DNA of 9,750 bases from Thiotrichales bacterium. GTDB lineage: Bacteria > Pseudomonadota > Gammaproteobacteria > UWMA-0217. The DNA is taken from positions 1 to 9,750 of the forward strand of contig JANTGD010000109.1 of NCBI GenBank assembly GCA_024763135.1. The letters run 5' to 3'. The notes beneath the pieces were generated by a model, which did no database searches, was not told the origin of the DNA, and worked only from the letters and a program-made list of their open reading frames with translations. The translations under genes were made by a program, and so were the position numbers. Shown here piece after piece: positions 1 through 6,374 of the stretch (positions are counted from its first letter, which is position 1; each line of letters starts with the position of its first letter).

Positions 1-83
1 ACCATAGGAACACTATGATTCATAAAAACAAAACCACATCTAACCCCTTGATGACTCACTGATACAGACAGTTTGGGCTTGGC

Positions 84-99
84 GGTGTACTAGTACACC
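84..99. promoter_or_regulatory. Perfect 16-bp palindrome, candidate operator
   Basis: GGTGTACTAGTACACC is identical to its own reverse complement over 16 bases with no spacer. Dimeric GntR- or TetR-type repressors commonly bind sites of this shape (GT...AC half-sites). The arms stop at exactly 16 bp: positions 83 and 100 do not pair. It lies about 210 bp before the first plus-strand gene. No regulator gene is present in the window, so the binding protein and the regulated gene are unknown. Confidence 0.4.
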
Positions 100-111
100 A
101 GCAAAATTTCA

Positions 112-122
112 GTTAACTATTC
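112..122 (+). repeat. GTTAACTATTC repeat, copy 1
   Basis: First of three exact same-strand copies of this 11-mer; the others are at 154-164 and 2496-2506. Its start is 42 bp before that of copy 2, about four helical turns. The core GTTAAC is palindromic. It could be a protein-binding site or part of a dispersed repeat. Confidence 0.5.
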
Positions 123-153
123 AAAGACTTGGCGATTCTCAACCTTGAGTACG

Positions 154-164
154 GTTAACTATTC
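154..164 (+). repeat. GTTAACTATTC repeat, copy 2
   Basis: Second exact copy, in the same orientation as copy 1. A degenerate relative (GGTAACCTATC, 187-197) starts 33 bp downstream, about three helical turns. This phasing would suit a multi-site operator, but with so few copies it could be chance. Confidence 0.5.
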
Positions 165-309
165 GGCTCATCGCTGACTCCAATCGGGTAACCTATCAGG
201 CAACTATTGCAGCCATACGACAGCCCACAAACGCTCGAGTCAGGCACAAAAAACCTCTAAACTACAGCCTTTGGATTGATTCGATAGACGTTGTGACCGA
301 ACCATAACC

Positions 310-654
310 ATGCTGCCCGATGATTTGGCCAAATACCTGGAGACTCAACTCGAACTAGCGCAAAGCGACTATCTCGACCTCTCTCAAGGTAAATCGGTGT
401 GTGAAATCGGCAAATTCCGGCTTGAATCGCCTACGCTGAAACAAGCAGAGGGGCGCCTCGCAGCATTGCGAGATTGTCAGAGACTGCTTCGCCAAACCTC
501 GCACACCCCACAACATCTCGCAAAAAGATTACAAGCGCTGCGCGACACTTGGGCCACATCGCCCGAGCCGGGACCGCTCTGGGTTCACTATAAAAATTCG
601 GGAGTTAGGGCGATCGATGAACTGATCGGAGCACTGCAAACTAACGGTATTTGA
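310..654 (+). CDS. Hypothetical 114-aa soluble protein
   Basis: I do not recognise this protein. It is 114 residues, mostly charged and predicted helical, with no signal peptide, membrane segment or known motif. Residues about 43-60 and 68-80 are Leu/Ala/Arg/Gln-rich and could form a short helical bundle or coiled coil. The C-terminal part (about 85-114) has a Pro/Gly turn, then an aromatic and amphipathic stretch. The ATG at 310 has no clear Shine-Dalgarno and no alternative in-frame start nearby, so the start is uncertain. It is followed after 7 bp by a 49-aa ORF and then a membrane protein gene, in what looks like one transcript. It is taken as a real gene because it opens a tightly packed same-strand run; its function is unknown. 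Confidence 0.55.
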   Translation: MLPDDLAKYLETQLELAQSDYLDLSQGKSVCEIGKFRLESPTLKQAEGRLAALRDCQRLLRQTSHTPQHLAKRLQALRDTWATSPEPGPLWVHYKNSGVRAIDELIGALQTNGI

Positions 655-661
655 GGATCTT

Positions 662-811
662 ATGAATCATTGGCTGCAACCAGGCAAGCTGCTGTGCCAG
701 ATCTATCACGAGCGCGGGAATCACGCCAACTCGCTACCACAACCATCCCTGCGGACTTTCAAGCGAGATCCCACGCCCACCTGTAAAACGTCAGGAGCCA
801 ACGATGAATGA
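662..811 (+). CDS. Small 49-aa hypothetical ORF
   Basis: A 49-codon frame starts at ATG 662 and ends at TGA 809-811. A GAGGA Shine-Dalgarno (653-657) lies 4 nt before the start and overlaps the stop codon of the preceding gene, the usual arrangement for translational coupling. Its own end overlaps the start of the next gene (ATG 804) by 8 bp. The product begins MNHWLQPGK, has Cys at residues 12 and 41, and is hydrophilic and basic with a Pro/Thr-rich middle. It has no membrane segment or signal peptide. It may be a real small protein, or a leader that carries ribosomes to the 804 start. No family is recognised. Confidence 0.4.
   Translation: MNHWLQPGKLLCQIYHERGNHANSLPQPSLRTFKRDPTPTCKTSGANDE
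792..796 (+). promoter_or_regulatory. Ribosome binding site for the 99-aa membrane protein
   Basis: AGGAG with 7 nt to the ATG at 804 is a near-ideal Shine-Dalgarno and fixes that start. It lies inside the 3' end of the 49-aa ORF. Confidence 0.7.
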
Positions 812-1103
812 CAAAATCAAAGCCATTATCGCGCATATCACTTTTCTGGGCTGGCTGCTCGCTCTGATACTCAACTTCGTAACCCGGAAAACGCCACTGA
901 CCAGCTTTTACCTGCGCCAAACCTTGGGTATTTTTCTCGCTGGTATGCTAGTCAATATGCTGCCTTTCAGAGGCTTGGCCGTCCTACTTTCGCTCGGCCT
1001 GCTCGCGCTCCTGATCTACAGCCTGATTGGGGCCATCAAAGAAGAGCAGCGCGAACTCCCCATCGTAGGGCGTTACTTCCAGGAATGGTTCAGCTTTTTG
1101 TAA
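804..1103 (+). CDS. Small DUF4870/Tic20-like membrane protein
   Basis: A 99-residue inner-membrane protein. Three hydrophobic segments are visible: about residues 6-25, 40-56 and 58-78. A short charged tail follows (AIKEEQRELPIVGRYFQEWF). The order of helices and the ending 'GAIK..., P.VG..FQ' are typical of the DUF4870/Tic20-like family of small bacterial membrane proteins, whose members mostly have no assigned role. The start is supported by AGGAG at 792-796. It is the third member of the 310-1103 run and overlaps the 49-aa ORF by 8 bp. The family assignment comes from sequence pattern only; a transport or channel role would be speculation. Confidence 0.7.
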   Translation: MNDKIKAIIAHITFLGWLLALILNFVTRKTPLTSFYLRQTLGIFLAGMLVNMLPFRGLAVLLSLGLLALLIYSLIGAIKEEQRELPIVGRYFQEWFSFL

Positions 1104-1131
1104 CAACGATCCGCGTAGAATGTTGTTTTTT
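1102..1131 (+). terminator. Weak rho-independent terminator-like hairpin
   Basis: AACAAC (1102-1107) pairs with GTTGTT (1122-1127) across a 14-nt loop, and a run of six T ends at 1131. It sits directly at the stop of the 99-aa gene, where the small-gene transcript would end. The stem is AT-rich and the loop long, so it may be inefficient. Confidence 0.3.
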
Positions 1132-1184
1132 AGCAGGCTGGTCGATAGACGCGTACCCGGCAATGGTGGCTACTGCATACACGC

Positions 1185-1190
1185 TATAGT
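1185..1190 (+). promoter_or_regulatory. Possible -10 box for the HupE-like pair
   Basis: TATAGT matches the sigma-70 -10 consensus at 5 of 6 positions and lies about 85 bp before the preferred start of the first HupE-like gene. No good -35 hexamer is found at 16-18 bp spacing, so this is only suggestive. Confidence 0.2.
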
Positions 1191-1274
1191 AAAAAGTGTT
1201 TAACGCGATGGCCGATTGCGCTCCGGGTGCGCCGTCCTGCTGATCTCACTCTATCCATTAAAACAGACGCATAT

Positions 1275-1856
1275 ATGACAAGATTCGTACTCACGCTACT
1301 TTCGCTTCTCCTCTATTCCCAAGTCGCCTCGGCGCACGTCAGCGGTGGCCTGGCCGGGGGCTTTTACAGTGGCTTTCTGCATCCCATCCTCGGTTGGGAC
1401 CACGTCGTCGCCATGGTCGCTGTGGGGCTATGGGGTGCCTTCTTAGGCAGTCCTGCCATTTGGCTATTACCCATCGTATTCCCCTTGGTCATGGCCATAG
1501 GTGGGGCGCTCGGCGTCATAGGGATACCATTGCCGGCCGTCGAAACCGGCATCGCATTGTCCGCTATCGTGCTCGGCGCCATGGTCGCGTTTGCTGTTCG
1601 TCCTCCCATCTGGATAGCCGCCGTCATTGTGGGCGCCTTTGCAATCTTTCATGGGCATGCCCATGGCACTGAATTACCCACAGCAGCCAATCCGCTCGCA
1701 TTCAGCTTGGGCTTCGTTATTGCCACCGGTTTGCTCCACCTTTCCGGAGTCGCTTTTGGATTACTCACCCGCTGGCCCGCGGGAACCACCGCAGTCCGCA
1801 CGGGTGGGGCTATCATCTCTATGGTGGGCGTCGCTTTTCTAGTAGGGATCGTATGA
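1275..1856 (+). CDS. hupE: HupE/UreJ family membrane protein
   Basis: A polytopic inner-membrane protein of the HupE/UreJ family, proposed secondary permeases for nickel or cobalt and often found with hydrogenase or urease genes. From ATG 1275 the product is 193 aa and opens with a signal peptide (MTRFVLTLLSLLLYSQVASA, cut before His21). The family signature follows: HPILGWDHVVAMVAVGLWGA (about residues 36-55) and FHGHAHGTE (about 124-132), which supply the conserved His and Asp residues expected to bind metal. About six hydrophobic segments are visible. A GTG at 1227 would extend the frame by 16 polar residues ahead of the signal peptide, so 1275 is preferred; neither start has a strong Shine-Dalgarno. 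The stop overlaps the next gene's ATG (ATGA). No hydrogenase, urease or cobalamin gene is in the window to indicate the metal. Confidence 0.85.
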   Translation: MTRFVLTLLSLLLYSQVASAHVSGGLAGGFYSGFLHPILGWDHVVAMVAVGLWGAFLGSPAIWLLPIVFPLVMAIGGALGVIGIPLPAVETGIALSAIVLGAMVAFAVRPPIWIAAVIVGAFAIFHGHAHGTELPTAANPLAFSLGFVIATGLLHLSGVAFGLLTRWPAGTTAVRTGGAIISMVGVAFLVGIV

Positions 1857-2500
1857 CACCGGCAGTGCGCCGCACACTTGCTCTAGCGCTCTGCCTGGGA
1901 CCCGGTGCAGCCTGGGCGCATGCCCCTATTAAAGGCATCGACGACTTTTACAACGGTATTTTGCACCCGTTGTTCGTACCAGCACATATGATCGCCCTGA
2001 TTACCCTGGGCCTGCTGTTTGGCCAGCAGGGCGCGCAAAAACTCCAGTATGCCATCCTGGGTTTTCTCGTCTCCATCGTCGCGGGTTTGATCGCCTCAGG
2101 CTTGTATACACCCAGTGGTATGGAAGTCCCCTTATTGCTCGGTGCTATGACCGTTGGACTGCTCGTCACGCTGGATCATCCACTGCCCACCTGGCTCTAC
2201 TGGGGATTGGCATTGCTCCTTGGGTTGCTCCTGGGGGTCGATTCCAGTTTTGAAACACTGCGGGGCAGCGCACGTGCCGCAGCGCTGTTTGGTAGTGGTG
2301 TTGGCTTATATCTGCTGTTTCTTTATGTCCTCGTTCTCGCCGAACGCTTCGGAAAACGCCAGTGGCAACGTATCGGCCTCAGAATCTTGGGCTCCTGGGC
2401 GGCCGCCAGCGCATTTATTGTCCTCTCACTTCTTTTTGCACCGCAAAAAGACAATCAGCTCCCTCAACCCCCTGCTGTTTCACAACTGTCCGATAGTTAA
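1853..2500 (+). CDS. Divergent HupE/UreJ-like membrane protein
   Basis: A 215-aa polytopic membrane protein translationally coupled to the upstream HupE by a 4-bp overlap. It has the same opening plan: a signal peptide (about residues 1-22, ending AAWA before His23), then 'DFYNGILHPLFVPAHMIALITLGLLFG', which aligns with 'GFYSGFLHPILGWDHVVAMVAVGLWG' of its neighbour. The WDH becomes PAH, and the HGHAHG motif has no counterpart, although LDHPLP (about 102-107) keeps a His-Asp pair. About six further hydrophobic segments follow, then a polar Pro/Gln/Ser tail. It is probably a diverged partner of the first protein. The two may form a hetero-oligomeric permease, or this one may have lost or changed metal binding. 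The stop codon lies inside a GTTAACTATTC repeat. Confidence 0.75.
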   Translation: MTPAVRRTLALALCLGPGAAWAHAPIKGIDDFYNGILHPLFVPAHMIALITLGLLFGQQGAQKLQYAILGFLVSIVAGLIASGLYTPSGMEVPLLLGAMTVGLLVTLDHPLPTWLYWGLALLLGLLLGVDSSFETLRGSARAAALFGSGVGLYLLFLYVLVLAERFGKRQWQRIGLRILGSWAAASAFIVLSLLFAPQKDNQLPQPPAVSQLSDS

Positions 2501-2506
2501 CTATTC
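2496..2506 (+). repeat. GTTAACTATTC repeat, copy 3
   Basis: Third exact copy of the 11-mer found at 112-122 and 154-164, in the same orientation. Here it is centred on a 10-bp palindrome, TAGTTAACTA (2494-2503), and includes the TAA stop of the second HupE-like gene. The copies bracket the whole 310-2500 gene run. Confidence 0.5.
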
Positions 2507-2640
2507 AGCACTATTAATCCGCACGACCTACGCGACCAGGAGACTGCGAAAATGTGTCGCGCAGATGCTTGCGCCAGAATGAATCAGAGCTTCCTGAATA
2601 TGTGACCATTCGCGTACGAAAATAACGCCGAGATGGGGCA

Positions 2641-2683
2641 AACGACGAATACGCTGAGTCGTTACAACGGGATTAGGTAATCC
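2641..2683. other. Two small inverted repeats between convergent genes
   Basis: AACGAC/GTCGTT (2641-2646 with 2658-2663, 11-nt loop) and GGATTA/TAATCC (2670-2683, almost no loop) lie just beyond the end of ackA and downstream of the HupE pair. They could fold in either transcript and protect or end them. Neither has a proper U-run, so they are not called as intrinsic terminators. I see no gene in 2501-2698. Confidence 0.3.
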
Positions 2684-2698
2684 TCGATACTTGAGTGA

Positions 2699-3925
2699 TT
2701 AATGAGTTTTTTGCTCACAAATAATTGAGCTGCTACGCGCAATTTCAAGTTCCTCATTAGTGGGAACAACCAACAATTTTACTTTTGAAGCCGAGTGGTG
2801 AAATGCATTAATTTCGCAATCCTGTTGGACTACACCCGCAGATTCGATTTGAATACCCAGCCCTTCGAGATCACCACAGATCATAGTCCGAATACGCGGA
2901 GAATTTTCACCAATGCCTCCTGTGAACACAATGGCATCCAAGCGACCGAGTGCGGCGAAATACGCACCAATATATTTTTTTACCCGGTAAGCAAACATCG
3001 CTTCAGCAAGCACCGCATGAACATCTCCTGCCGCCGCTCTTTGTTGCACCTCACGCATATCACTTACGCCACAAAGTCCTTTGAGCCCACTGTTTTTATT
3101 CAGCATTTTTTCAATTTCATTTGAAGTCATCCCCACCTCACGACGCAAGTAAAAAATAATTTCGGGATCGATGTCGCCACTGCGCGTTCCCATGATCAGG
3201 CCCTCCAGGGGTGTCATGCCCATCGAAGTATCGATGCAGCAGCCAGCACGAATAGCAGTAGCACTACAGCCATTTCCCAAGTGCAGTGTAATTAGATTAA
3301 GCTGCTCCGTCGGCTGCTTTAAATATTCTGCGGCCCGCTGCGCGACATAGTGGTGAGAAGTCCCGTGGAAACCATAGCGACGAATGCCAAAATCTCTGTA
3401 CATGGGCATTGGAATGGCATAATGATAAGCTTTTGGCGGCATACTTTGATGAAAAGCCGTGTCAAAGACCGCAACCTGCGGTATCTCCGGGTTTAATTCC
3501 CGGCATACTTTTATGCCTTCCAAATTAGCGGGATTGTGTAATGGCGCGAGCGGGATCATGGTGCGAATTGCTTCCAAAACCTCATCTGTGATGAAAACCG
3601 GCTCTTTAAAGCGTTCTCCACCGTGCACAACTCGATGACCGATTGCCTGTAATTCGTTGAGATTGTTAAGTACATGCCGGGTTTGCAACTGTTCGAAAAT
3701 CAGCTGCAGTCCCGCGCGATGATCAGGCACCGCCTGTTCTATATGCTGCACCTGAATCTCACTCGTCTGATCATGTTCGGGTAACGCTGCCCATTCTTGG
3801 ATGAGATGCGCATCACGTTCACCAAGCCGCTCCAGCACACCGTGGGCCAGCACGCGTTCGTCACTCATATCGAATAATCGATATTTAATGGACGAACTAC
3901 CGGAATTTATAACAAGAATTTTCAT
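2699..3925 (-). CDS. ackA: Acetate kinase
   Basis: AckA converts acetyl phosphate and ADP to acetate and ATP in the cytosol, and can run backwards to activate acetate. The protein is 408 aa, the usual length. It starts with the ASKHA-fold signature MKILVINSGSSSIKYRLFD (Asn7 binds substrate). HRVVHGGERF (97-106) follows, then VFDTAFH (catalytic Asp155), YGFHGTSHHYV (His187), LHLGNGCSATA (215-224), GMTPLEGLIMGTRSGDID (active-site Arg248), and near the C-terminus FTGGIGENSPRIR and VVPTNEELEIA. All expected catalytic residues are present. Its ATG overlaps the end of pta by 4 bp (3922-3925), so the two are co-transcribed and probably translationally coupled, with pta first. Confidence 0.97.
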   Translation of the reverse strand: MKILVINSGSSSIKYRLFDMSDERVLAHGVLERLGERDAHLIQEWAALPEHDQTSEIQVQHIEQAVPDHRAGLQLIFEQLQTRHVLNNLNELQAIGHRVVHGGERFKEPVFITDEVLEAIRTMIPLAPLHNPANLEGIKVCRELNPEIPQVAVFDTAFHQSMPPKAYHYAIPMPMYRDFGIRRYGFHGTSHHYVAQRAAEYLKQPTEQLNLITLHLGNGCSATAIRAGCCIDTSMGMTPLEGLIMGTRSGDIDPEIIFYLRREVGMTSNEIEKMLNKNSGLKGLCGVSDMREVQQRAAAGDVHAVLAEAMFAYRVKKYIGAYFAALGRLDAIVFTGGIGENSPRIRTMICGDLEGLGIQIESAGVVQQDCEINAFHHSASKVKLLVVPTNEELEIARSSSIICEQKTH

Positions 3926-5997
3926 TGTTGTGCCTGTATCGCGGTGATTGCAACCGTATTAACGATATCGGTCACGGTACAACCTCGACTCAAATCATTA
4001 ACGGGTTTTTTCAAACCCTGCAACACCGGACCGATCGCGACAGCATTGGCCGAGCGCTGCACCGCCTTGTACGTATTATTACCAGTATTGAGATCCGGAA
4101 AAATAAATACCGTAGCTCTGCCAGCCACTTCGCTTTGCGGCATTTTCAAGCGAGCCACCTCGGGATCGATCGCAGCGTCATATTGCATTGGACCTTCGAG
4201 CTTCAGATCCGGGCGCAAGCGATGCGCAATTTCAGTTGCATAGCGCACCAGTTCCACATCATCGCCTTTACCGGATTCCCCGGTGGAATAAGAAAGCATG
4301 GCCACCCGAGGCTCGATGCCAAACCGTTGTGCAGTATCGGCCGAAGTGATCGCAATATCAGCCAGTTGCTCCGCATTGGGATTTGGATTGATCGCACAGT
4401 CTCCATAGACCAGCACCCGATCTGCCAGACACATAAAAAAGACGCTACTGACCAGTTTGATGCCAGAGCGCGTGCGTATAATTTCGAATGCCGGGCGAAT
4501 CGTGGCCTGCGTCGTATGGATGGCTCCGGAGACCATGCCATCCGCATACCCCTGATAGACCATCATTGTGCCAAAATAATTCACATCCACTATCGCATCA
4601 TGGGCCATCTGCGGTGATATTCCTTTGTGCTTGCGCAACTGATAATAGGTTTCTGCAAATGCTTCACGCCACGGCGAAGTGCTGGGGTCTACAATCTCTG
4701 CTCCCTCAAGCGTCACACCCAATGCATCACGCTGACTGCGTAACTTTTCGGGTTCCCCCAACAATGTGACCCGTACAACATCGCGCCGTAGCAGGATCTC
4801 AGCCGCCCGCAAAATACGCGCATCACTGCCTTCGGGCAGCACAATATGTTTCTGTTCCGTTTTAGCACGACGAATCAGTTCATATTCGAACATCAAGGGC
4901 GTTACGCGATGACCCGGGCTCACAGCAATTAAGCGACGCAGCTCATCAGGATTGACGCAGGCCTCAATTAAGCCCATGACGCTCGCAATTTTACGTTCGT
5001 CAGTCGGCAAAATAGTTGCCTTGACCTGACTGACTTTTAACGCTGTGTTGAATGTATCGTCGGGTGACAGAAACAACGGCACGCACGCTTTTACCAGCCC
5101 CCCCAGCAAATCCATGACCTGCGGGGCCGGCGGCAGGTCACCCGTTAGTATCATACCGGCAATCTTTGGATACCGTGTCGAGGCATCCGCGGTCAGGCTG
5201 CCTAAAATAATATCCGCTCGATCACCTGGTGTGATCACAAGGCTCCCATCCTCCACATGGTTGAGAAATTCCGGAATTTCCATCGCCGCGACTTTGTAGT
5301 TTTTCACCGGATTATTAAAGGTTTCCGGTTCTCCGCTAAGATGCGTATAACCCAATGCCCGCGAGATTTCGCCAACCGTCGGTTTCTCCAACAGCAATTC
5401 TTCAGGCAGCACGTAATACGGCACATCGAGACGACGTAAATGCTGCACCAGGGTCTGCCATTGCCCCGGCATCACGCGATTGACTACGGCTGCAAGCAAG
5501 TCACCGCCATGTTTCTTGATTGTCTTGAGCAAAACCTTGACCGCATCCCCTACCGCCTCGACATCTCGCCCCTGCCCATTGACCACCGGCAATAATTTAC
5601 ATCCCAGGTTATTGGCAATATCGATATTGAAATCCAGCTCCATGGCCGATGTGGCACTCGAAAAATCCGTGCCGACGCAGAGCACCATATCGTAGTGTTC
5701 CTCGATCTCTTTGAAACGTGCCAATATCAATTTGATCAGATCATCATAACGTCCGTCGCCAAGCCACTCACTGGCCAGCTCATAACTGCAGCCCACATAG
5801 CTGTCCAGCGCTTGTTCGTTGGGAAAGCGCTGACTAATCAGATGGATCAGTGGGTCTTCCGCTGCACTCCCAACGACCACCGGACGAAAAAAACCCACCC
5901 TGGGCACCAATGCCTTGAACAACGAGATAAAGCCCAGCGCGACCACACTCTTACCGCTATCCGCTTCGGCCCCTGCGATATAGATACTTCGATACAT
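3922..5997 (-). CDS. pta: Phosphate acetyltransferase (long, three-domain form)
   Basis: Pta interconverts acetyl-CoA plus phosphate with acetyl phosphate plus CoA, supplying AckA. At 691 aa it is the long form (E. coli Pta is about 714). Domains in order are: an N-terminal P-loop BioD/CobQ-like domain (about 1-205) with AGAEADSGKS (Lys16/Ser17) and GTDFSSATSAMELDFN; a DRTGG domain (about 210-325) with TPGDRADIILGSL and GMILTGDLPP; and the catalytic PTA domain (about 364-691) with HIVLPEGSDARILRAAE, NPNPNAEQLADIAITSADTA, YSTGESGKGDDVELV and FPDLNTGNNTYKAVQR. In the long enterobacterial enzymes the N-terminal half is implicated in regulation and stability. The ATG at 5997 gives the normal Pta N-terminus, though the nearest Shine-Dalgarno-like AAGG is too distant. 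A 453-bp structured region lies upstream. Confidence 0.97.
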   Translation of the reverse strand: MYRSIYIAGAEADSGKSVVALGFISLFKALVPRVGFFRPVVVGSAAEDPLIHLISQRFPNEQALDSYVGCSYELASEWLGDGRYDDLIKLILARFKEIEEHYDMVLCVGTDFSSATSAMELDFNIDIANNLGCKLLPVVNGQGRDVEAVGDAVKVLLKTIKKHGGDLLAAVVNRVMPGQWQTLVQHLRRLDVPYYVLPEELLLEKPTVGEISRALGYTHLSGEPETFNNPVKNYKVAAMEIPEFLNHVEDGSLVITPGDRADIILGSLTADASTRYPKIAGMILTGDLPPAPQVMDLLGGLVKACVPLFLSPDDTFNTALKVSQVKATILPTDERKIASVMGLIEACVNPDELRRLIAVSPGHRVTPLMFEYELIRRAKTEQKHIVLPEGSDARILRAAEILLRRDVVRVTLLGEPEKLRSQRDALGVTLEGAEIVDPSTSPWREAFAETYYQLRKHKGISPQMAHDAIVDVNYFGTMMVYQGYADGMVSGAIHTTQATIRPAFEIIRTRSGIKLVSSVFFMCLADRVLVYGDCAINPNPNAEQLADIAITSADTAQRFGIEPRVAMLSYSTGESGKGDDVELVRYATEIAHRLRPDLKLEGPMQYDAAIDPEVARLKMPQSEVAGRATVFIFPDLNTGNNTYKAVQRSANAVAIGPVLQGLKKPVNDLSRGCTVTDIVNTVAITAIQAQQ

Positions 5998-6018
5998 AGT
6001 GAGAGAGATTACCTTGCA

Positions 6019-6046
6019 ATCATGACGATCAGGTTACGCTAAGCAA
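6019..6046 (-). promoter_or_regulatory. Weak candidate sigma-70 promoter for pta-ackA
   Basis: On the minus strand, TTGCTT (6046-6041) and CATGAT (6024-6019) are separated by 16 bp, just ahead of the pta start. Each hexamer matches the consensus only in part (TTG of the -35; four bases of the -10). This is a guess from position as much as sequence. Confidence 0.2.
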
Positions 6047-6128
6047 CATCGCGACCGCACGATGATTTCAGTGAATGTTTCCTTAATCGGAGTGTTAAAC
6101 GCGGCCGCCCCCGCCCTTTGAGGAGGCC

Positions 6129-6190
6129 GTCGCAAAAGCGTTAACTTTTCGACAGCCGCCTGTCGCAAAGTCCTGGACGGAGTTTGCGAC
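6129..6190. repeat. Cluster of overlapping, mutually exclusive hairpins
   Basis: GTCGcAAAAG (6129-6138) pairs with CTTTTCGAC (6145-6153), leaving one bulged C. CGACAG (6150-6155) pairs with CTGTCG (6160-6165) around CCGC. GTCGCAAA (6162-6169) pairs with TTTGCGAC (6183-6190), with an inner TCC/GGA stem beyond one G-G mismatch. The arms share bases, so the central hairpin competes with both neighbours, as in attenuator or riboswitch-like switches. The complementarity is read directly; any function is inferred. No U-run follows on either strand. Confidence 0.45.
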
Positions 6191-6254
6191 CCCCTGTTTG
6201 AGGGCAAGGGGTTTGATGTGCAAGAACTCAGCAACCATTAATATGATCTGATTA

Positions 6255-6341
6255 GCAGACTGGCCAAGCAAAAACCGGGAACTCGGCACCATCGCGCACT
6301 GTCTGTCCCCATCTCAACGGTCGCTTAGCGGGCCGGTCTGC
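6255..6341. repeat. 11-bp long-range inverted repeat enclosing 65 bp
   Basis: GCAGACTGGCC (6255-6265) and GGCCGGTCTGC (6331-6341) are complementary over 11 positions, with one T-G wobble, and enclose 65 nt. The enclosed part includes CTGTCTGTC (6299-6307), which is complementary to GACAGACAG at 6414-6422 outside the repeat. The shape would suit a structured RNA or a small palindromic element. No known RNA family is recognised. Confidence 0.35.
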
Positions 6342-6353
6342 AAAGATACTCCT

Positions 6354-6374
6354 GATCGAATGCAAGATTCGGTC
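6354..6374. repeat. Short stem-loop, 8-bp stem
   Basis: GATCGAAT (6354-6361) pairs with ATTCGGTC (6367-6374) across a 5-nt loop, with one T-G wobble. It lies 12 nt beyond the long-range repeat and downstream of the HDOD gene on the minus strand. There is no T-run to make it a terminator. Confidence 0.35.

Larger units (their letters stand above)
1..309. other. Gene-free leader with operator-like palindrome and repeats
   Basis: No open frame of useful length with a start codon is visible on either strand. The stretch carries a perfect 16-bp palindrome at 84-99, two exact copies of GTTAACTATTC at 112-122 and 154-164, and looser relatives at 187-197 (GGTAACCTATC) and 200-209 (GCAACTATTG). A small CTCAA/TTGAG inverted repeat lies at 138-149. 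Because it precedes a plus-strand gene run, it is the natural place for that run's promoter and control sites. I cannot point to a convincing -35/-10 pair. Confidence 0.6.

Noticed and set aside
84..164. Possible TrpR operator, because ACTAGT and GTTAACTA occur close together
   Set aside because: The TrpR consensus needs two CTAG half-sites joined by TTAA in one palindrome. Here the elements are separate and no tryptophan gene is present.
1227..1274. Upstream GTG start extending the first HupE-like protein by 16 residues
   Set aside because: It would place a polar segment before a clean signal peptide and has no Shine-Dalgarno. The ATG at 1275 gives the expected family N-terminus.
3925..4617. 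230-codon plus-strand open frame
   Set aside because: It lies wholly antisense to the catalytic domain of pta, whose family motifs are unmistakable, and its translation resembles no protein domain.
6088..6100. GTTAAAC resembling an integron attC core (GTTRRRY) next to strong inverted repeats
   Set aside because: No matching RYYYAAC core is found at attC-like distance on either strand, and there is no integrase or cassette array.
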